DNA of 48,381 nt from DASXTC01 sp036505635 (GTDB lineage Bacteria > Acidobacteriota > Polarisedimenticolia > JACPZX01 > DASXTC01), in NCBI GenBank assembly GCA_036505635.1, contig DASXTC010000007.1, positions 1 to 48,381 of the forward strand, in the 5' to 3' direction. The position numbers and the translations under genes are program-made. The notes below the pieces were generated by a model. The model did not search any database, was not told the origin of the DNA, and worked only from the letters and a program-made list of their open reading frames with translations. Within the stretch, counting starts at the first letter, position 1; each line of letters opens with the position of its first letter. Of the stretch, positions 26,551 through 34,894 are shown piece after piece.

Positions 26551-26931
26551 TCACGAAACCTTCCTCCATTTTCCCTCAACGGTCTGATATTTCTCCGCAC
26601 GCCTTGTCAGAACAGCGTGGATGGTCGAGTGCACGTAGCAGACGTTGAAACGTCCCTCGATCTTGGCAATGATCTCAGCCTCGGTGAGGTTCGGGTCAGA
26701 CTCGAGCACCTCGTCTATGTACCGCTCTGCCTGTCCACGGGGGTGGCGCTTCCCCAGTTCACCAGAGGTCTTACCGATGCGTCGACCGCCTTCTCTGCGC
26801 CACGCCTTGATGACCTCCAAGAGGTGGGCGATCTGGGCGTCGGCCTCTTCCTTCCTTCTCTCCCACAGTGGAAGAGCCTGCTCTGCGGCCTCGGCCGCTA
26901 CTCGCAATGCGTCCTTGAATTCGTCAGCCAT
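26551..26931 (-). CDS. Small helical protein, possible winged helix
   Basis: A 126-residue soluble protein of no family I recognise. Residues 1-45 form a likely coiled coil (EFKDALRVAAEAAEQALPLW). A basic linker rich in Gly, Arg and Lys follows, and the last ~55 residues (SDPNLTEAEIIAKIEGRF, then a helix beginning VHSTIHAVLTRR, ending GKWRKVS) look like a winged-helix or HARE-type DNA/RNA-binding domain. Start ATG 26931 has GGAGG seven bases upstream. A promoter precedes it, and two tRNA genes follow on the same strand within 12-25 bases of each other, so one transcript could carry all three. A nucleic-acid-binding role is inferred from the fold guess only. Confidence 0.65.
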   Translation of the reverse strand: MADEFKDALRVAAEAAEQALPLWERRKEEADAQIAHLLEVIKAWRREGGRRIGKTSGELGKRHPRGQAERYIDEVLESDPNLTEAEIIAKIEGRFNVCYVHSTIHAVLTRRAEKYQTVEGKWRKVS

Positions 26932-26954
26932 AAGCCGCCTCCGCAAGACGAGAA

Positions 26955-26984
26955 ACGATAGCGCACGGCGCTAGCTTCCGTCAA
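26955..26984 (-). promoter_or_regulatory. Promoter of the protein-tRNA cluster
   Basis: On the minus strand TTGACG (26979-26984) and TATCGT (26955-26960) lie 18 bases apart, 23 bases upstream of the ATG at 26931. The spacing and -35 match are good, and there is room for the GGAGG ribosome-binding site. Confidence 0.5.
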
Positions 26985-27132
26985 GCGGAAATCGGATATC
27001 GGCAACGTTGCGCGCAAGTTGCGTAATCTGTTGTGTTATAAAGAGTTAACTTAGAGGTGGTTTGTCATGCGGACAATTCCGTCGAAGGGTCACCTACCTC
27101 CGACAATCGCGCTCGTCTGACTCAGACCTTCC

Positions 27133-30100
27133 TCACGAGCACCCGCTCGTGGCGCCGCAGGAGAGGCACTTCAGGCACGTGCCGTTGCGGACCATGGTGA
27201 ACTGGCCGCACTCGGAGCATGGGTCCCCTTCGTACCCTTTGATGCGCGCCTGGCGCACCAGCTCGCGCTCGGAGGCCTTGCCCATGGCGGCGGGGAGCCC
27301 CAGAGAGACGGCGGCCGCGCGGGCGCGGGCCGAGGGGATCAACAACGTCGGGGCGGAGGCGCCGGTGGAGACACCGAGCCCGCCGGCGCCGGCTCCGGCC
27401 GAGGCCGCCGACGAGCGGGTGGCCACGAAGGGGATCGACGGATCGGGGCCCGCGGACGAAGCCTTCACGTTGCGTGGCTCGGGAGCCGGGGCTGTTTCGG
27501 GGACCTTCGTCGCGGTCTGCTCCGCGGCGGGTTCCTCCTTCACGAAGCCCACCTTGAGATGCCTGGTGCGGGGGACCTCCATCCGTGCGCGGTCCTCCGC
27601 CGGGTCGACCTCGCGCTCGGTGACGAAGACCTCTCCGGCCTGCTCGTCAAACTCGGGCTCCTTGTCGGGCCGCCCCGTCGTGTCGCCCCGCAGGTCCTCG
27701 GAGGTCACCTGCGCGAGGTCCGAGCGCCCCAGGTAGGTGATCGCCAGCTCGCGGAAGACGTAGTCGATGACCGAGGTCGTCATCTTGATGTGCGGGTTGC
27801 CCTGCACCATCCCGTTGGGCTCGAACCGAGTGAAGACGAAGGCGTCCACGAACTCGTCCAGCGGCACGCCATGCTGCAGCCCCAGCGAGATGGCGATGGC
27901 GAAGCAGTTCATCAGGGACCGGAACGCCGCTCCTTCCTTGTGCATGTCCAGGAAGATCTCGCCGAGCTGCTCGTCCTCGTACTCCCCGGTGCGCAGGTAG
28001 ACCTTGTGGTGGCCGATGACCGCCTTCTGGGTATACCCGCTGCGTCGATCGGGGAGCCTGCGCCGCTTCGCGATGTAGTGGTGGATGATCCGCTCGGCGA
28101 TCCTCATCTGGTCCGCCTTCGGATGACCGGCGTCTACGACCAGGGCCGCCTGCGCGGGCCGCGCCGCCATCGCTGGCTCGCCGGCGGGCTCCTGGTCATC
28201 GAGCGCGGCGGAGAGCCACTCGCTCGCGCTGGAGCTGAGCGGCTGCGACAGCTTCGAACCGTCGCGGTAGAGGGCGTTCGCCTTGAGCATCAGCTTCCAC
28301 GACTGCGTGTAGGACTCGCGGATCTCCTCCACCGTCGCGGTGTTGGGCATGTTGATCGTCTTGGAGATGGCGCCGCTGATGAACGGCTGCGCGGCGGCCA
28401 TCATCCTGATGTGCGCCATCGGGTGGATGAACCGCTGGCCGTACTTGCCGCACCTGCTGGCGCAGTCGAACACGGGCAGGTGCTCGGCCCTGAGGCCCGG
28501 GGCCCCTTCCACCGTCATCCGCCCGCAGACGACGTCGTTGGCCTCCTCGATCTGGGCGCGGGTGAACCCGATCGACTCGAGCATGTTGAAGCCGAAGTCA
28601 TCGAGCTGCTCGCGCGTGAACCCGAGCTTCTCGGTGCAGAATCTCTCGCCCAGGACGAACTTGTTGAAGGCGAACGGCAGCTCGAAGGCGGTGTTGAGCG
28701 CCGCGTCGATCCGGTCCAGCGCGTCGGAGTCGAACCCCCGCGCGGCCAGCGACTCGCGGTTGACGTGGGGCGCCCCCGCCAGCCGGCCCGTGCCGCGGCA
28801 GAAGGTGACGATCTCGTTGATCTGGTCGGGCGAGTACCCGAGGTTCTTGAGCGCCAGCGGCACCGACTGGTTGATGATCCGGAAGAAGCCGCCGCCGGCC
28901 AGGGTCTTGAACTTCACGAGGGCGAAGTCGGGCTCGATGCCGGTCGTGTCGCAGTCCATCGCCAGACCGATCGTCCCCGTGGGGGCGATGACCGTGGTCT
29001 GGGCGTTGCGGTAGCCGAACCGCTCCCCCAGCTCGTTGGCCGTGTCCCAGGCCAGACGCGCCGCCCGGAGCAGCTCCTCGGGGCAGTGTTTCGGATCGAT
29101 CCCCTGAGGCGCGATCGACAGCCCCTCGTACTCCTGCGCCGCCGCGTTGTAGGCCGCTCGCCTGTGGTTGCGCATTACGCGCAGCATGTGGTGCCGGTTG
29201 GACGAAAAGCCGGGGAACGGCCCCAGCTCCTTGGCCATCAGCGCCGAGGTGGCGTACGAGGTGCCGCACAGGATCGACGTGATCGCCCCGCAGATCGCGC
29301 GGGCCTCGGCCGAGTCGTACGGGATCCCCGACACCATCAGCAGGCTCCCCATGTTGGCGTAGCCGAGCCCCAGGGTGCGGTACCGGTACGACAGCTCCGC
29401 GATCCGCCTGGAGGGGAACTGGGCCATCAGCACCGAGACCTCCAGCACCACCGTCCAGAGACGCGTGGCGTGCCGGAACGAGTCGATCTCGAACCGGTTG
29501 GCCGGGGCGTCGTGGAACTTCATGAGGTTCAGGGACGCCAGGTTGCACGCCGTGTCGTCGAGGAACATGTATTCGGAGCACGGGTTGCTCGCGTTGATGC
29601 GGCCGTCCTCCGGGCAGGTGTGCCACTCGTTGATCGTGGTGTCGAACTGGAGGCCGGGATCGGCGCAGGCCCACGCGGCGTAGCAGATCTGGTCCCACAG
29701 GTCCCGCGCGCGCACGGTGCGGTGGATCTCGCCGTCGGTGCGGCGGGTCATATGCCAGTCGGCGTCCTTGGCCACCGCCTCGAGGAACTGGTTGGTCAGA
29801 CGCACTGAGTTGTTGGAGTTCTGGCCCGAGACCGTGGCGTAGGCCCTGCCGGTCCAGTTGGTGTCGTAGTCCTCGAAGCGGATGCTCGTGTATCCTTGCC
29901 GGGCCAGCTCGATCACGCGCACGATGTAGTTCTCGGGGACGCAGGCCACCCGCGCCTCCCTGATGGCGCGCCGCAGCGCGGGGTTGGCCCGTGGGTCGAA
30001 CTTCTCCCCGTTGAGAGGCGCGGCCGGGCTGGGCTTCGCCTTGAGCCCTTCCGCGCAGGCGCGCATGACCGCGTTGAGATGCCTGTTGGCCATCCGGCTG

Positions 30101-32133
30101 CCGATGACCAGCGCCGCGACCTTCTGCTCCTCGACCACCTTCCAGTTGATGAACTCCTCGATGTCGGGATGATCGATGTCGAGGCAGACCATCTTCGCGG
30201 CGCGTCGCGTGGTGCCGCCGCTCTTGATGGAGCCCGCCGCCCGGTCGCCGATCTTCAGGAAGGACATCAGCCCGGAGGATCGCCCGCCCCCCGACAGCGG
30301 CTCCCCCTCGCCGCGCAGATTGGAGAAGTTGGTGCCGGTCCCCGAGCCGTACTTGAAGAGGCGCGCCTCGCGGGTCCACAGGTCCATGATCCCGCCTTCG
30401 TTCACGAGGTCGTCGGAGATCGCCTGGATGAAACAGTTGTGGACGACGAGGTTGCCGGAGAGATAGTTGCCGCTCTCGGTCTGGATGTCGTACACGGGCC
30501 GCGTTCCGAGGTACTCGATCCGGATGATCGTCTCGTGCCGCGCGTCGGGGATCGACTTGCCGCGGACCTCGTCGTCGAGCGACCGGGTCAGCTTGTCCGT
30601 CTTGTCGGTGGAGACGAAGCCGACGAGGTCGGCGAACTTCCGCCTCTCGCTCTTGTAGCCCAGCGACAGCTGCCAGTAGGTCTTTCTGTCCTCGCGTGAG
30701 TCGCGGCAGGGCGTCAGCCGGCTGTAGATGCCGAGGTTGGCCAGAAGCCGCTGCACGTCACCCACCAGCGCCTCGGAGATCGAGCCGAGCACGACGTCGA
30801 AGGAATCTGTCTCCCTATCGTGCCGCCGGACGGTGCCATCGGCCTGGAAGAGCGCCCTGATGTAGGCGGCCGCCACCTGCCGGCCCGAGGAGCAGATCGG
30901 CTCGGGCACCCGCATGTCGAGGCCGCGCGCGCACAGCCCATACTTCTCCACGAACGCGCGCAGCGGCTCGCCGTACAGGCGGATGCGGCGGACCAGGAGC
31001 GAGTCGGACTGCGTCTCGGCGACGCGCACGTGGCGGAGCACTCCCTCGAAGATCCGGTTGATGTGCGGCAGGAGGAAATCGAACTCCTCCTCGTTGCAGG
31101 TGAGGAACTCGATCGTCAGCGAGCGGTTCGTCCCTTCGCTGTACTGGCCGACGAAGCCGTCCCCCTGCAGCCAGCCGGCGAGGATCGCCTCGCTGACCTC
31201 GCGCGCGTCGTCGGCGCCCTTGAGCTCGATGCCGGTGTTGGTGCGCTGGAGCAGCCTCATGCCGGGCGCGAGCTTGCCGAGCTCGACGAACTGATACCCG
31301 CGCCCCGCGGGCAGATCGGCCGGCGCGGCCCAGATCAGATGGTCCGCCGTGGCCTCGATCGCGTTGCCGTTGGCCAGGACGACCCGCAGCACGGGCTTGT
31401 CGCCGTTGTGCTTGACGGCCGCGACCCGCGTCACGCCGTCACGGTCGTAGACCTCGATCCCCGTGAGGTTCTTCTCGACGATCGCGCCGATGGCGATCGG
31501 CCCCCGCGGGGTGCTGACCAGCGCGTCGTACGGCTGGCACGCATGTGGCTGAGGTCTCTCGTACGACGAGGTCGAGCGCTTCACCTCACCGGTCGCGGGC
31601 TCGACGAAGTAGTGCCCCTGCGGTGGGCCGTCGATGCCGTAGGCCCAGTACAGCCCCGTGTTGAACCACTGGGGCGAGTTGGGAGAGGCCATCTGCGAGG
31701 CCAGCATGAAGAGCATCTCCTCATAGAAGGCCCGCGCGTCATCCTCGGTGTCGAAGTAGCCGTGCTTGTATCCCCAATAGGTCCAGCACCCGGTCAGACG
31801 CCGGAAGACCTCGCGGGCGTCGCGCTCCATCCCGAGTCGCTCGTCCTCGGGCAGCGTGGAGAGGGCTTCCTCGTCCGGGACCGAGCGCCGCAGCCAGGCG
31901 GGCACTCCGTATTCCTCGACCGGCTTGACGGCGCGGGGCACGCCGGCCTTGCGGAAGTACTTCTGGGCGAGGATGTCGACCGCGACCTGGGACCAGGAGG
32001 AGGGGACCATGATCCCCTTGGCCTCGAATACGAGCGATCCGTCGGGATTGGTGATGCGAGAGTCTCTCGGCGCGAAGTCGATCCCCGTGTAGGGATCCTG
32101 GCCGGCCCGCGTGAATCGTCGCTCGATCCGCAT
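27133..32133 (-). CDS. nrdJ: Class II (B12) ribonucleotide reductase with intein
   Basis: A 1666-residue precursor of the adenosylcobalamin-dependent ribonucleotide reductase, which makes deoxyribonucleotides with or without oxygen. Extein residues 1-198 and 567-1666 give a mature enzyme of about 1298 residues. Signatures include RPQPHA|CFIQAISDDLVNEGG (active-site Cys567), FKYGSGTGTNFSNLRG, the NPCSEYMFLDDTACNLASLNL-region Cys-Glu pair, and PTGTIG. The C-terminus carries a Cys4 ribbon ending CLSCGATSGCS, the redox tail of this family. The intein occupies residues 199-566. The ATG has GGGAGGA eight bases upstream, followed by a leader of about 270 bases. It is the only nucleotide-reductase gene in the window, so intein splicing is probably essential for activity. 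Confidence 0.96.
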   Translation of the reverse strand: MRIERRFTRAGQDPYTGIDFAPRDSRITNPDGSLVFEAKGIMVPSSWSQVAVDILAQKYFRKAGVPRAVKPVEEYGVPAWLRRSVPDEEALSTLPEDERLGMERDAREVFRRLTGCWTYWGYKHGYFDTEDDARAFYEEMLFMLASQMASPNSPQWFNTGLYWAYGIDGPPQGHYFVEPATGEVKRSTSSYERPQPHACQPYDALVSTPRGPIAIGAIVEKNLTGIEVYDRDGVTRVAAVKHNGDKPVLRVVLANGNAIEATADHLIWAAPADLPAGRGYQFVELGKLAPGMRLLQRTNTGIELKGADDAREVSEAILAGWLQGDGFVGQYSEGTNRSLTIEFLTCNEEEFDFLLPHINRIFEGVLRHVRVAETQSDSLLVRRIRLYGEPLRAFVEKYGLCARGLDMRVPEPICSSGRQVAAAYIRALFQADGTVRRHDRETDSFDVVLGSISEALVGDVQRLLANLGIYSRLTPCRDSREDRKTYWQLSLGYKSERRKFADLVGFVSTDKTDKLTRSLDDEVRGKSIPDARHETIIRIEYLGTRPVYDIQTESGNYLSGNLVVHNCFIQAISDDLVNEGGIMDLWTREARLFKYGSGTGTNFSNLRGEGEPLSGGGRSSGLMSFLKIGDRAAGSIKSGGTTRRAAKMVCLDIDHPDIEEFINWKVVEEQKVAALVIGSRMANRHLNAVMRACAEGLKAKPSPAAPLNGEKFDPRANPALRRAIREARVACVPENYIVRVIELARQGYTSIRFEDYDTNWTGRAYATVSGQNSNNSVRLTNQFLEAVAKDADWHMTRRTDGEIHRTVRARDLWDQICYAAWACADPGLQFDTTINEWHTCPEDGRINASNPCSEYMFLDDTACNLASLNLMKFHDAPANRFEIDSFRHATRLWTVVLEVSVLMAQFPSRRIAELSYRYRTLGLGYANMGSLLMVSGIPYDSAEARAICGAITSILCGTSYATSALMAKELGPFPGFSSNRHHMLRVMRNHRRAAYNAAAQEYEGLSIAPQGIDPKHCPEELLRAARLAWDTANELGERFGYRNAQTTVIAPTGTIGLAMDCDTTGIEPDFALVKFKTLAGGGFFRIINQSVPLALKNLGYSPDQINEIVTFCRGTGRLAGAPHVNRESLAARGFDSDALDRIDAALNTAFELPFAFNKFVLGERFCTEKLGFTREQLDDFGFNMLESIGFTRAQIEEANDVVCGRMTVEGAPGLRAEHLPVFDCASRCGKYGQRFIHPMAHIRMMAAAQPFISGAISKTINMPNTATVEEIRESYTQSWKLMLKANALYRDGSKLSQPLSSSASEWLSAALDDQEPAGEPAMAARPAQAALVVDAGHPKADQMRIAERIIHHYIAKRRRLPDRRSGYTQKAVIGHHKVYLRTGEYEDEQLGEIFLDMHKEGAAFRSLMNCFAIAISLGLQHGVPLDEFVDAFVFTRFEPNGMVQGNPHIKMTTSVIDYVFRELAITYLGRSDLAQVTSEDLRGDTTGRPDKEPEFDEQAGEVFVTEREVDPAEDRARMEVPRTRHLKVGFVKEEPAAEQTATKVPETAPAPEPRNVKASSAGPDPSIPFVATRSSAASAGAGAGGLGVSTGASAPTLLIPSARARAAAVSLGLPAAMGKASERELVRQARIKGYEGDPCSECGQFTMVRNGTCLKCLSCGATSGCS
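30436..31539 (-). mobile_element. Intein with LAGLIDADG homing endonuclease
   Basis: A 368-residue in-frame protein intron in nrdJ. It starts with Cys (CQPYDALVSTPRGPIAIG, block A), has a TADHLIW block B, two LAGLIDADG-type endonuclease motifs (ILAGWLQGDGFVG and YIRALFQADGTV, each with its acidic residue) and ends with the splice block RPVYDIQTESGNYLSGNLVVHN, whose last two residues are His-Asn before extein Cys. All four splicing residues are present, so it should splice. The insertion point is immediately before an active-site Cys, a classic intein position. Both endonuclease Asp residues are intact, so homing activity may persist. This is a protein element, not an RNA intron, because the frame is continuous. 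Confidence 0.95.
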
Positions 32134-32400
32134 CTGGAGCGTCCTCCCTGTGGCGGCCTCGTGTCGCCCGGAATCACTGGGTCGTTGCCCTGCCTCCGCG
32201 GGGAAAAGACGCCCGCGCGGCGCGAGGCCGCGAAATGCCCCGAAGGGCCGGACGGCTGTTCGGAATTCCCAGCAGGATGGGGGCTTTTCGGCAAGCCCGG
32301 TTCAGTTCTCCCGCGGCCCTCCTGAGTCACCCCGACTCTATTCTACCTCCGGGCCCCCGGCTGCCTCCCCGGATGTCGCGAATGCAACATCTGGGGTGCA
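32134..32400 (-). promoter_or_regulatory. Long structured nrdJ leader
   Basis: About 267 bases separate the predicted transcription start from the nrdJ ATG. The leader can form several hairpins, among them GAGTC-ggggt-GACTC, GGGCTT-gccga-AAGCCC and GCCC-ttcg-GGGC. I looked for the cobalamin riboswitch core and B12 box expected for a B12-dependent enzyme and found only a poor resemblance (CAGGAG near the wrong end). Riboswitch class therefore unknown, and regulation by this leader is an inference from its length and pairing. Confidence 0.4.
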
Positions 32401-32435
32401 GGCGGGCACTCTACCACGACATCTTGCGCTGTCAA
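32372..32435 (-). promoter_or_regulatory. nrdJ promoter with GATGTCG repeats
   Basis: On the minus strand TTGACA (32430-32435) and TAGAGT (32408-32413) are 16 bases apart. A 7-mer, GATGTCG or GATGTTG, occurs three times: in the -35/-10 spacer (32417-32423), at 32385-32391, and inverted at 32372-32378. The last two form GATGT-10 bases-ACATC just past the expected start point. This resembles a repressor site controlling nrdJ. It does not match the NrdR box pattern I know. Confidence 0.45.
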
Positions 32436-32587
32436 GTGGGATTCCGGACTTTCCTGAACCCCTTGAATGGCGTGGGTTTGGGGCTCCTGGCCCGCCGGCC
32501 GGAAGAGGCGCCGGGAGGGGCCGGGCGGGGTCGCCGAAGCCGGTCCTCTTTGTATGAATTCAGGGGGCTGCCATGCCATCCAGGCCG

Positions 32588-32638
32588 ATGCCGGGCGCTT
32601 TCGAGCAGATGGTCCTGCTTGCACTGGTCCGGCTCGGA
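32588..32638 (+). pseudogene. Start fragment of a PadR-like regulator
   Basis: Seventeen codons (MPGAFEQMVLLALVRLG) match the conserved beginning of PadR-family regulators, whose usual pattern is M-L-G-x-F-E-Q-x-V-L-L-A-L-L-R-L-G followed by D-D-A-Y-G. Here the match ends abruptly and the sequence runs into the end of the convergent regulator gene. PadR genes of this group often precede MacB-type ABC permease genes. It looks like a deletion scar, but it is short, so chance cannot be excluded. Confidence 0.4.
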
Positions 32639-32642
32639 CGGG

Positions 32643-33575
32643 CTAGCTCCCGGCGGCCCCCTCCCACTGCTGCTCGAAGACATCGTGAAGGCTCGTGTAG
32701 AGCGCGCTCGCCCTGCCCAGCTTGATCAGCGTCTGGCCCGGTGCGCGCGGAGCGGAGAGCCTGAGGTGCAGGACCTCGGGCAGGAAGATCATCCGGAAGC
32801 GCCACAGGGGCGCACCATCGGACAGACGGACCGACAGGCGCGAGCGCGCCGTTTCCGGCAGGGCCGCGTGGATCGACGCCGCGTGCATCAACGTCGCGCG
32901 GATCCGGTCGCGCAGCGCGCGCGGCACACGCGGCTCGTGGCTCTCCTGGCTCTCGAGCCTTCCGGCCGCCGCCGAGTCGGGGTTGAGGAGGAGCACGCGG
33001 ACGCGGGCCTCATCGTGATCCAGGTTGCGCGCCAGCATCCCCCGGAACTCCGGGTTGCCGAAGAACGACTCAAAGGAGGGCGCCATCATGTCGAGCACGC
33101 GGGGACGCACCTCGGTGATCAGCTCGTACAGCTCCCGGGTGATCCCGCCCGAGGGTTCGTCGGTGGTGGCATAGAAGCGCACCCCGCTGATCTTGCGCAC
33201 CTCGAAGAAGTCCTGGAGCGAATAGGAGGGCCTGGTGGTCTCCTCGGAATGAACCTGGATGCGGAACATCTCCTCGATCAGCCGCACGTCGCGCGCGAGA
33301 AAGAAGAAGGCACCCAGCTTGGTGTTGATCGCCTCGACCGCCTGGCCGATCGCCTTGCGCCTCGAGGCGTCGTCATCGCGCTCGCTGCGGAGGACCCCCT
33401 TATGGCGCAGGTGGTCGTGCAGCTCGTCGAAGGGGACCGGGCGGGCCGACTCCCTGAGGCACCGGAGGATCTCCACCTGGCGCGCCGGCTCGCCGCGGAA
33501 CTGGCGTCCCGCGGGGCGGATGATCGCCTGCTGGAGGATCCTGTCGAAGGCCTCCTGCGGGATTATCTCGTGCAT
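32643..33575 (-). CDS. HTH protein with PLD-like C-terminal domain
   Basis: A 310-residue cytosolic protein. The N-terminal ~85 residues read like a winged-helix DNA-binding domain (QVEILRCLRESARPVPFDELHDHLRHKG). The rest (VRFYATTDEPSGGITRELYE, MMAPSFESFFGNPEFRGML, VLLLNP, then PLWRFRMIFLPEVLHLRL) resembles a phospholipase-D-like fold used as a sensor domain in some regulators. I do not see a canonical HKD motif, so catalysis is doubtful. The ATG has GGGAGA eight bases upstream. It is divergent from the desaturase at 33868, with 292 bases between starts, so regulation of membrane fatty-acid desaturation is a reasonable hypothesis. Confidence 0.55.
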   Translation of the reverse strand: MHEIIPQEAFDRILQQAIIRPAGRQFRGEPARQVEILRCLRESARPVPFDELHDHLRHKGVLRSERDDDASRRKAIGQAVEAINTKLGAFFFLARDVRLIEEMFRIQVHSEETTRPSYSLQDFFEVRKISGVRFYATTDEPSGGITRELYELITEVRPRVLDMMAPSFESFFGNPEFRGMLARNLDHDEARVRVLLLNPDSAAAGRLESQESHEPRVPRALRDRIRATLMHAASIHAALPETARSRLSVRLSDGAPLWRFRMIFLPEVLHLRLSAPRAPGQTLIKLGRASALYTSLHDVFEQQWEGAAGS

Positions 33576-33831
33576 GGGCGCTGTCTCCCTGACACGTGGA
33601 CGGGGTGCGACGGCGGGGCCGTGCGTATGGCCCACGACATCGTGCCGACGGAAGGAGGCCGGGCGCCTCGCCCGCAAGTAGCTGTCAGGCCAACTCTTGA
33701 GGGGGGCGCACTCCGGGGCACAGTATGGATTATGTACGGTTGATACGCAACTGATAGCCGGACTAAATGGAGTCAATGGACGGACGACAGATGGACCTAT
33801 TACGCAACCTGCTTGAAAACAAGAGTTTAGC

Positions 33832-33860
33832 TTGCATCGAATGACAAGTCCTGATACTAT
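33832..33860 (+). promoter_or_regulatory. Desaturase promoter (leaderless layout)
   Basis: TTGCAT (33832-33837) and TACTAT (33855-33860) are 17 bases apart. The -10 box ends seven bases before ATG 33868, so transcription should start at or one base before the ATG. This argues against the upstream ATGs at 33832 and 33841, which lie inside the promoter. Confidence 0.6.
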
Positions 33861-33867
33861 CTCCTCG

Positions 33868-34872
33868 ATGGATACCGCAGCGTCAATCGCGATGGCAAGC
33901 ACGCTCAGCCCCGTGAAGACCCATCATTATGGACGGAAGAGCACCGCGCTGAGGCAGAAGCTCGCCATGGCGCTCCCGAGGGAGGAGCTCAGGCGGCTCC
34001 ACGTGCGGCAGCCATGGCGCCACCACCTGGTCTCTCTGCGCCAGCTCGGCCTGCTCGCCCTGTCGAGCTACATGCTCTGGCGCTTCACGAGCCCGCTGGT
34101 CTGGGTCCCGTTCGCCCTGGTGCAGGGTTTCACGATCTTCAACTTCACGGTCCTGCTGCACGAGGTGGTGCACGAGACGGTGACGGGCCGGTTCCGGCCC
34201 TGGCTGACGCGCCTGCTGGGAGTCGCCTACTCGTTTCCGAGCGGGATCTCTCACCTGCAATTCACGCGCTGGCACCTCGACCACCATGACAACCTCGGCT
34301 CCTCCACCGAGGACCCCAAGCGGTTTCATCTCTCCCCCAAGCGAAACGCGCGCTGGTACAAGCTCCTCTATTTCACTCCGGCCCTCTTCGTGATCTACTT
34401 CCGGGCGGCGCGCCGCGAGATGGCGACCTATCCGGCCCAGCTGCAACGGAGGATCGCGTTCGAGAGAAACCTCACCATTCTCGGACACGTCGCCATCCTG
34501 GCGGCCCTGTGGGGGACGCTGGGGCCGTTGGCCATGCTGCGCATCTACCTCGTCCCCTACTTCTTCGTCTTCCCGATCGCCTTCGCCATGAACCGGATGG
34601 GGCAGCACTACTACATCAACCCTGCCAACCCCGCCCAGTGGAGCACCCTGGTCAAGTCATCCCTCTTCTGGAACTTCGCGTTCCTCTGGTCCAACTTCCA
34701 CCTCGAGCACCACTACTTCCCGCGCGTGCCCTTCTACAACCTGCCGCGCCTGCATCGTCTGCTCGCCCCCTTCTACCGCGGCGAAGGGATGAAGCCTGTC
34801 GGGTACGGCACCCTCATCTACGGCTGGCTGTTCAGGAACGGGGCCCCGCACAGCGACTGGTCGCTGGTGTAA
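33868..34872 (+). CDS. Membrane fatty acid desaturase
   Basis: A 334-residue integral-membrane di-iron desaturase. The three histidine boxes are HEVVHE, HLDHHDN and HLEHHYFP, with hydrophobic spans between them (ALVQGFTIFNFTVLL, VAILAALWGTLGPLAML). Such enzymes put double bonds in acyl chains of membrane lipids; related members hydroxylate carotenoids or sphingolipids, so lipid type is open. The start is set by the promoter at 33832-33860, which leaves ATG 33868 as the first usable codon. No Shine-Dalgarno is visible, in agreement with leaderless translation. The divergent HTH gene is the likely regulator. Confidence 0.88.
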   Translation: MDTAASIAMASTLSPVKTHHYGRKSTALRQKLAMALPREELRRLHVRQPWRHHLVSLRQLGLLALSSYMLWRFTSPLVWVPFALVQGFTIFNFTVLLHEVVHETVTGRFRPWLTRLLGVAYSFPSGISHLQFTRWHLDHHDNLGSSTEDPKRFHLSPKRNARWYKLLYFTPALFVIYFRAARREMATYPAQLQRRIAFERNLTILGHVAILAALWGTLGPLAMLRIYLVPYFFVFPIAFAMNRMGQHYYINPANPAQWSTLVKSSLFWNFAFLWSNFHLEHHYFPRVPFYNLPRLHRLLAPFYRGEGMKPVGYGTLIYGWLFRNGAPHSDWSLV

Positions 34873-34894
34873 TCTCGTCTCCTGTGGGAGGCAG

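Noticed and set aside
30436..31539. Group I or II intron in nrdJ
   Set aside because: The reading frame is continuous and ends in intein splice motifs, so this is a protein intron.
32134..32400. Cobalamin riboswitch before nrdJ
   Set aside because: Expected on biological grounds, but the conserved core and a B12 box in the right place are missing; only a partial CAGGAG match near the 5' end.
33832..33867. Earlier ATG codons for the desaturase
   Set aside because: They lie inside a good -35/-10 pair, so they would not be transcribed from it.
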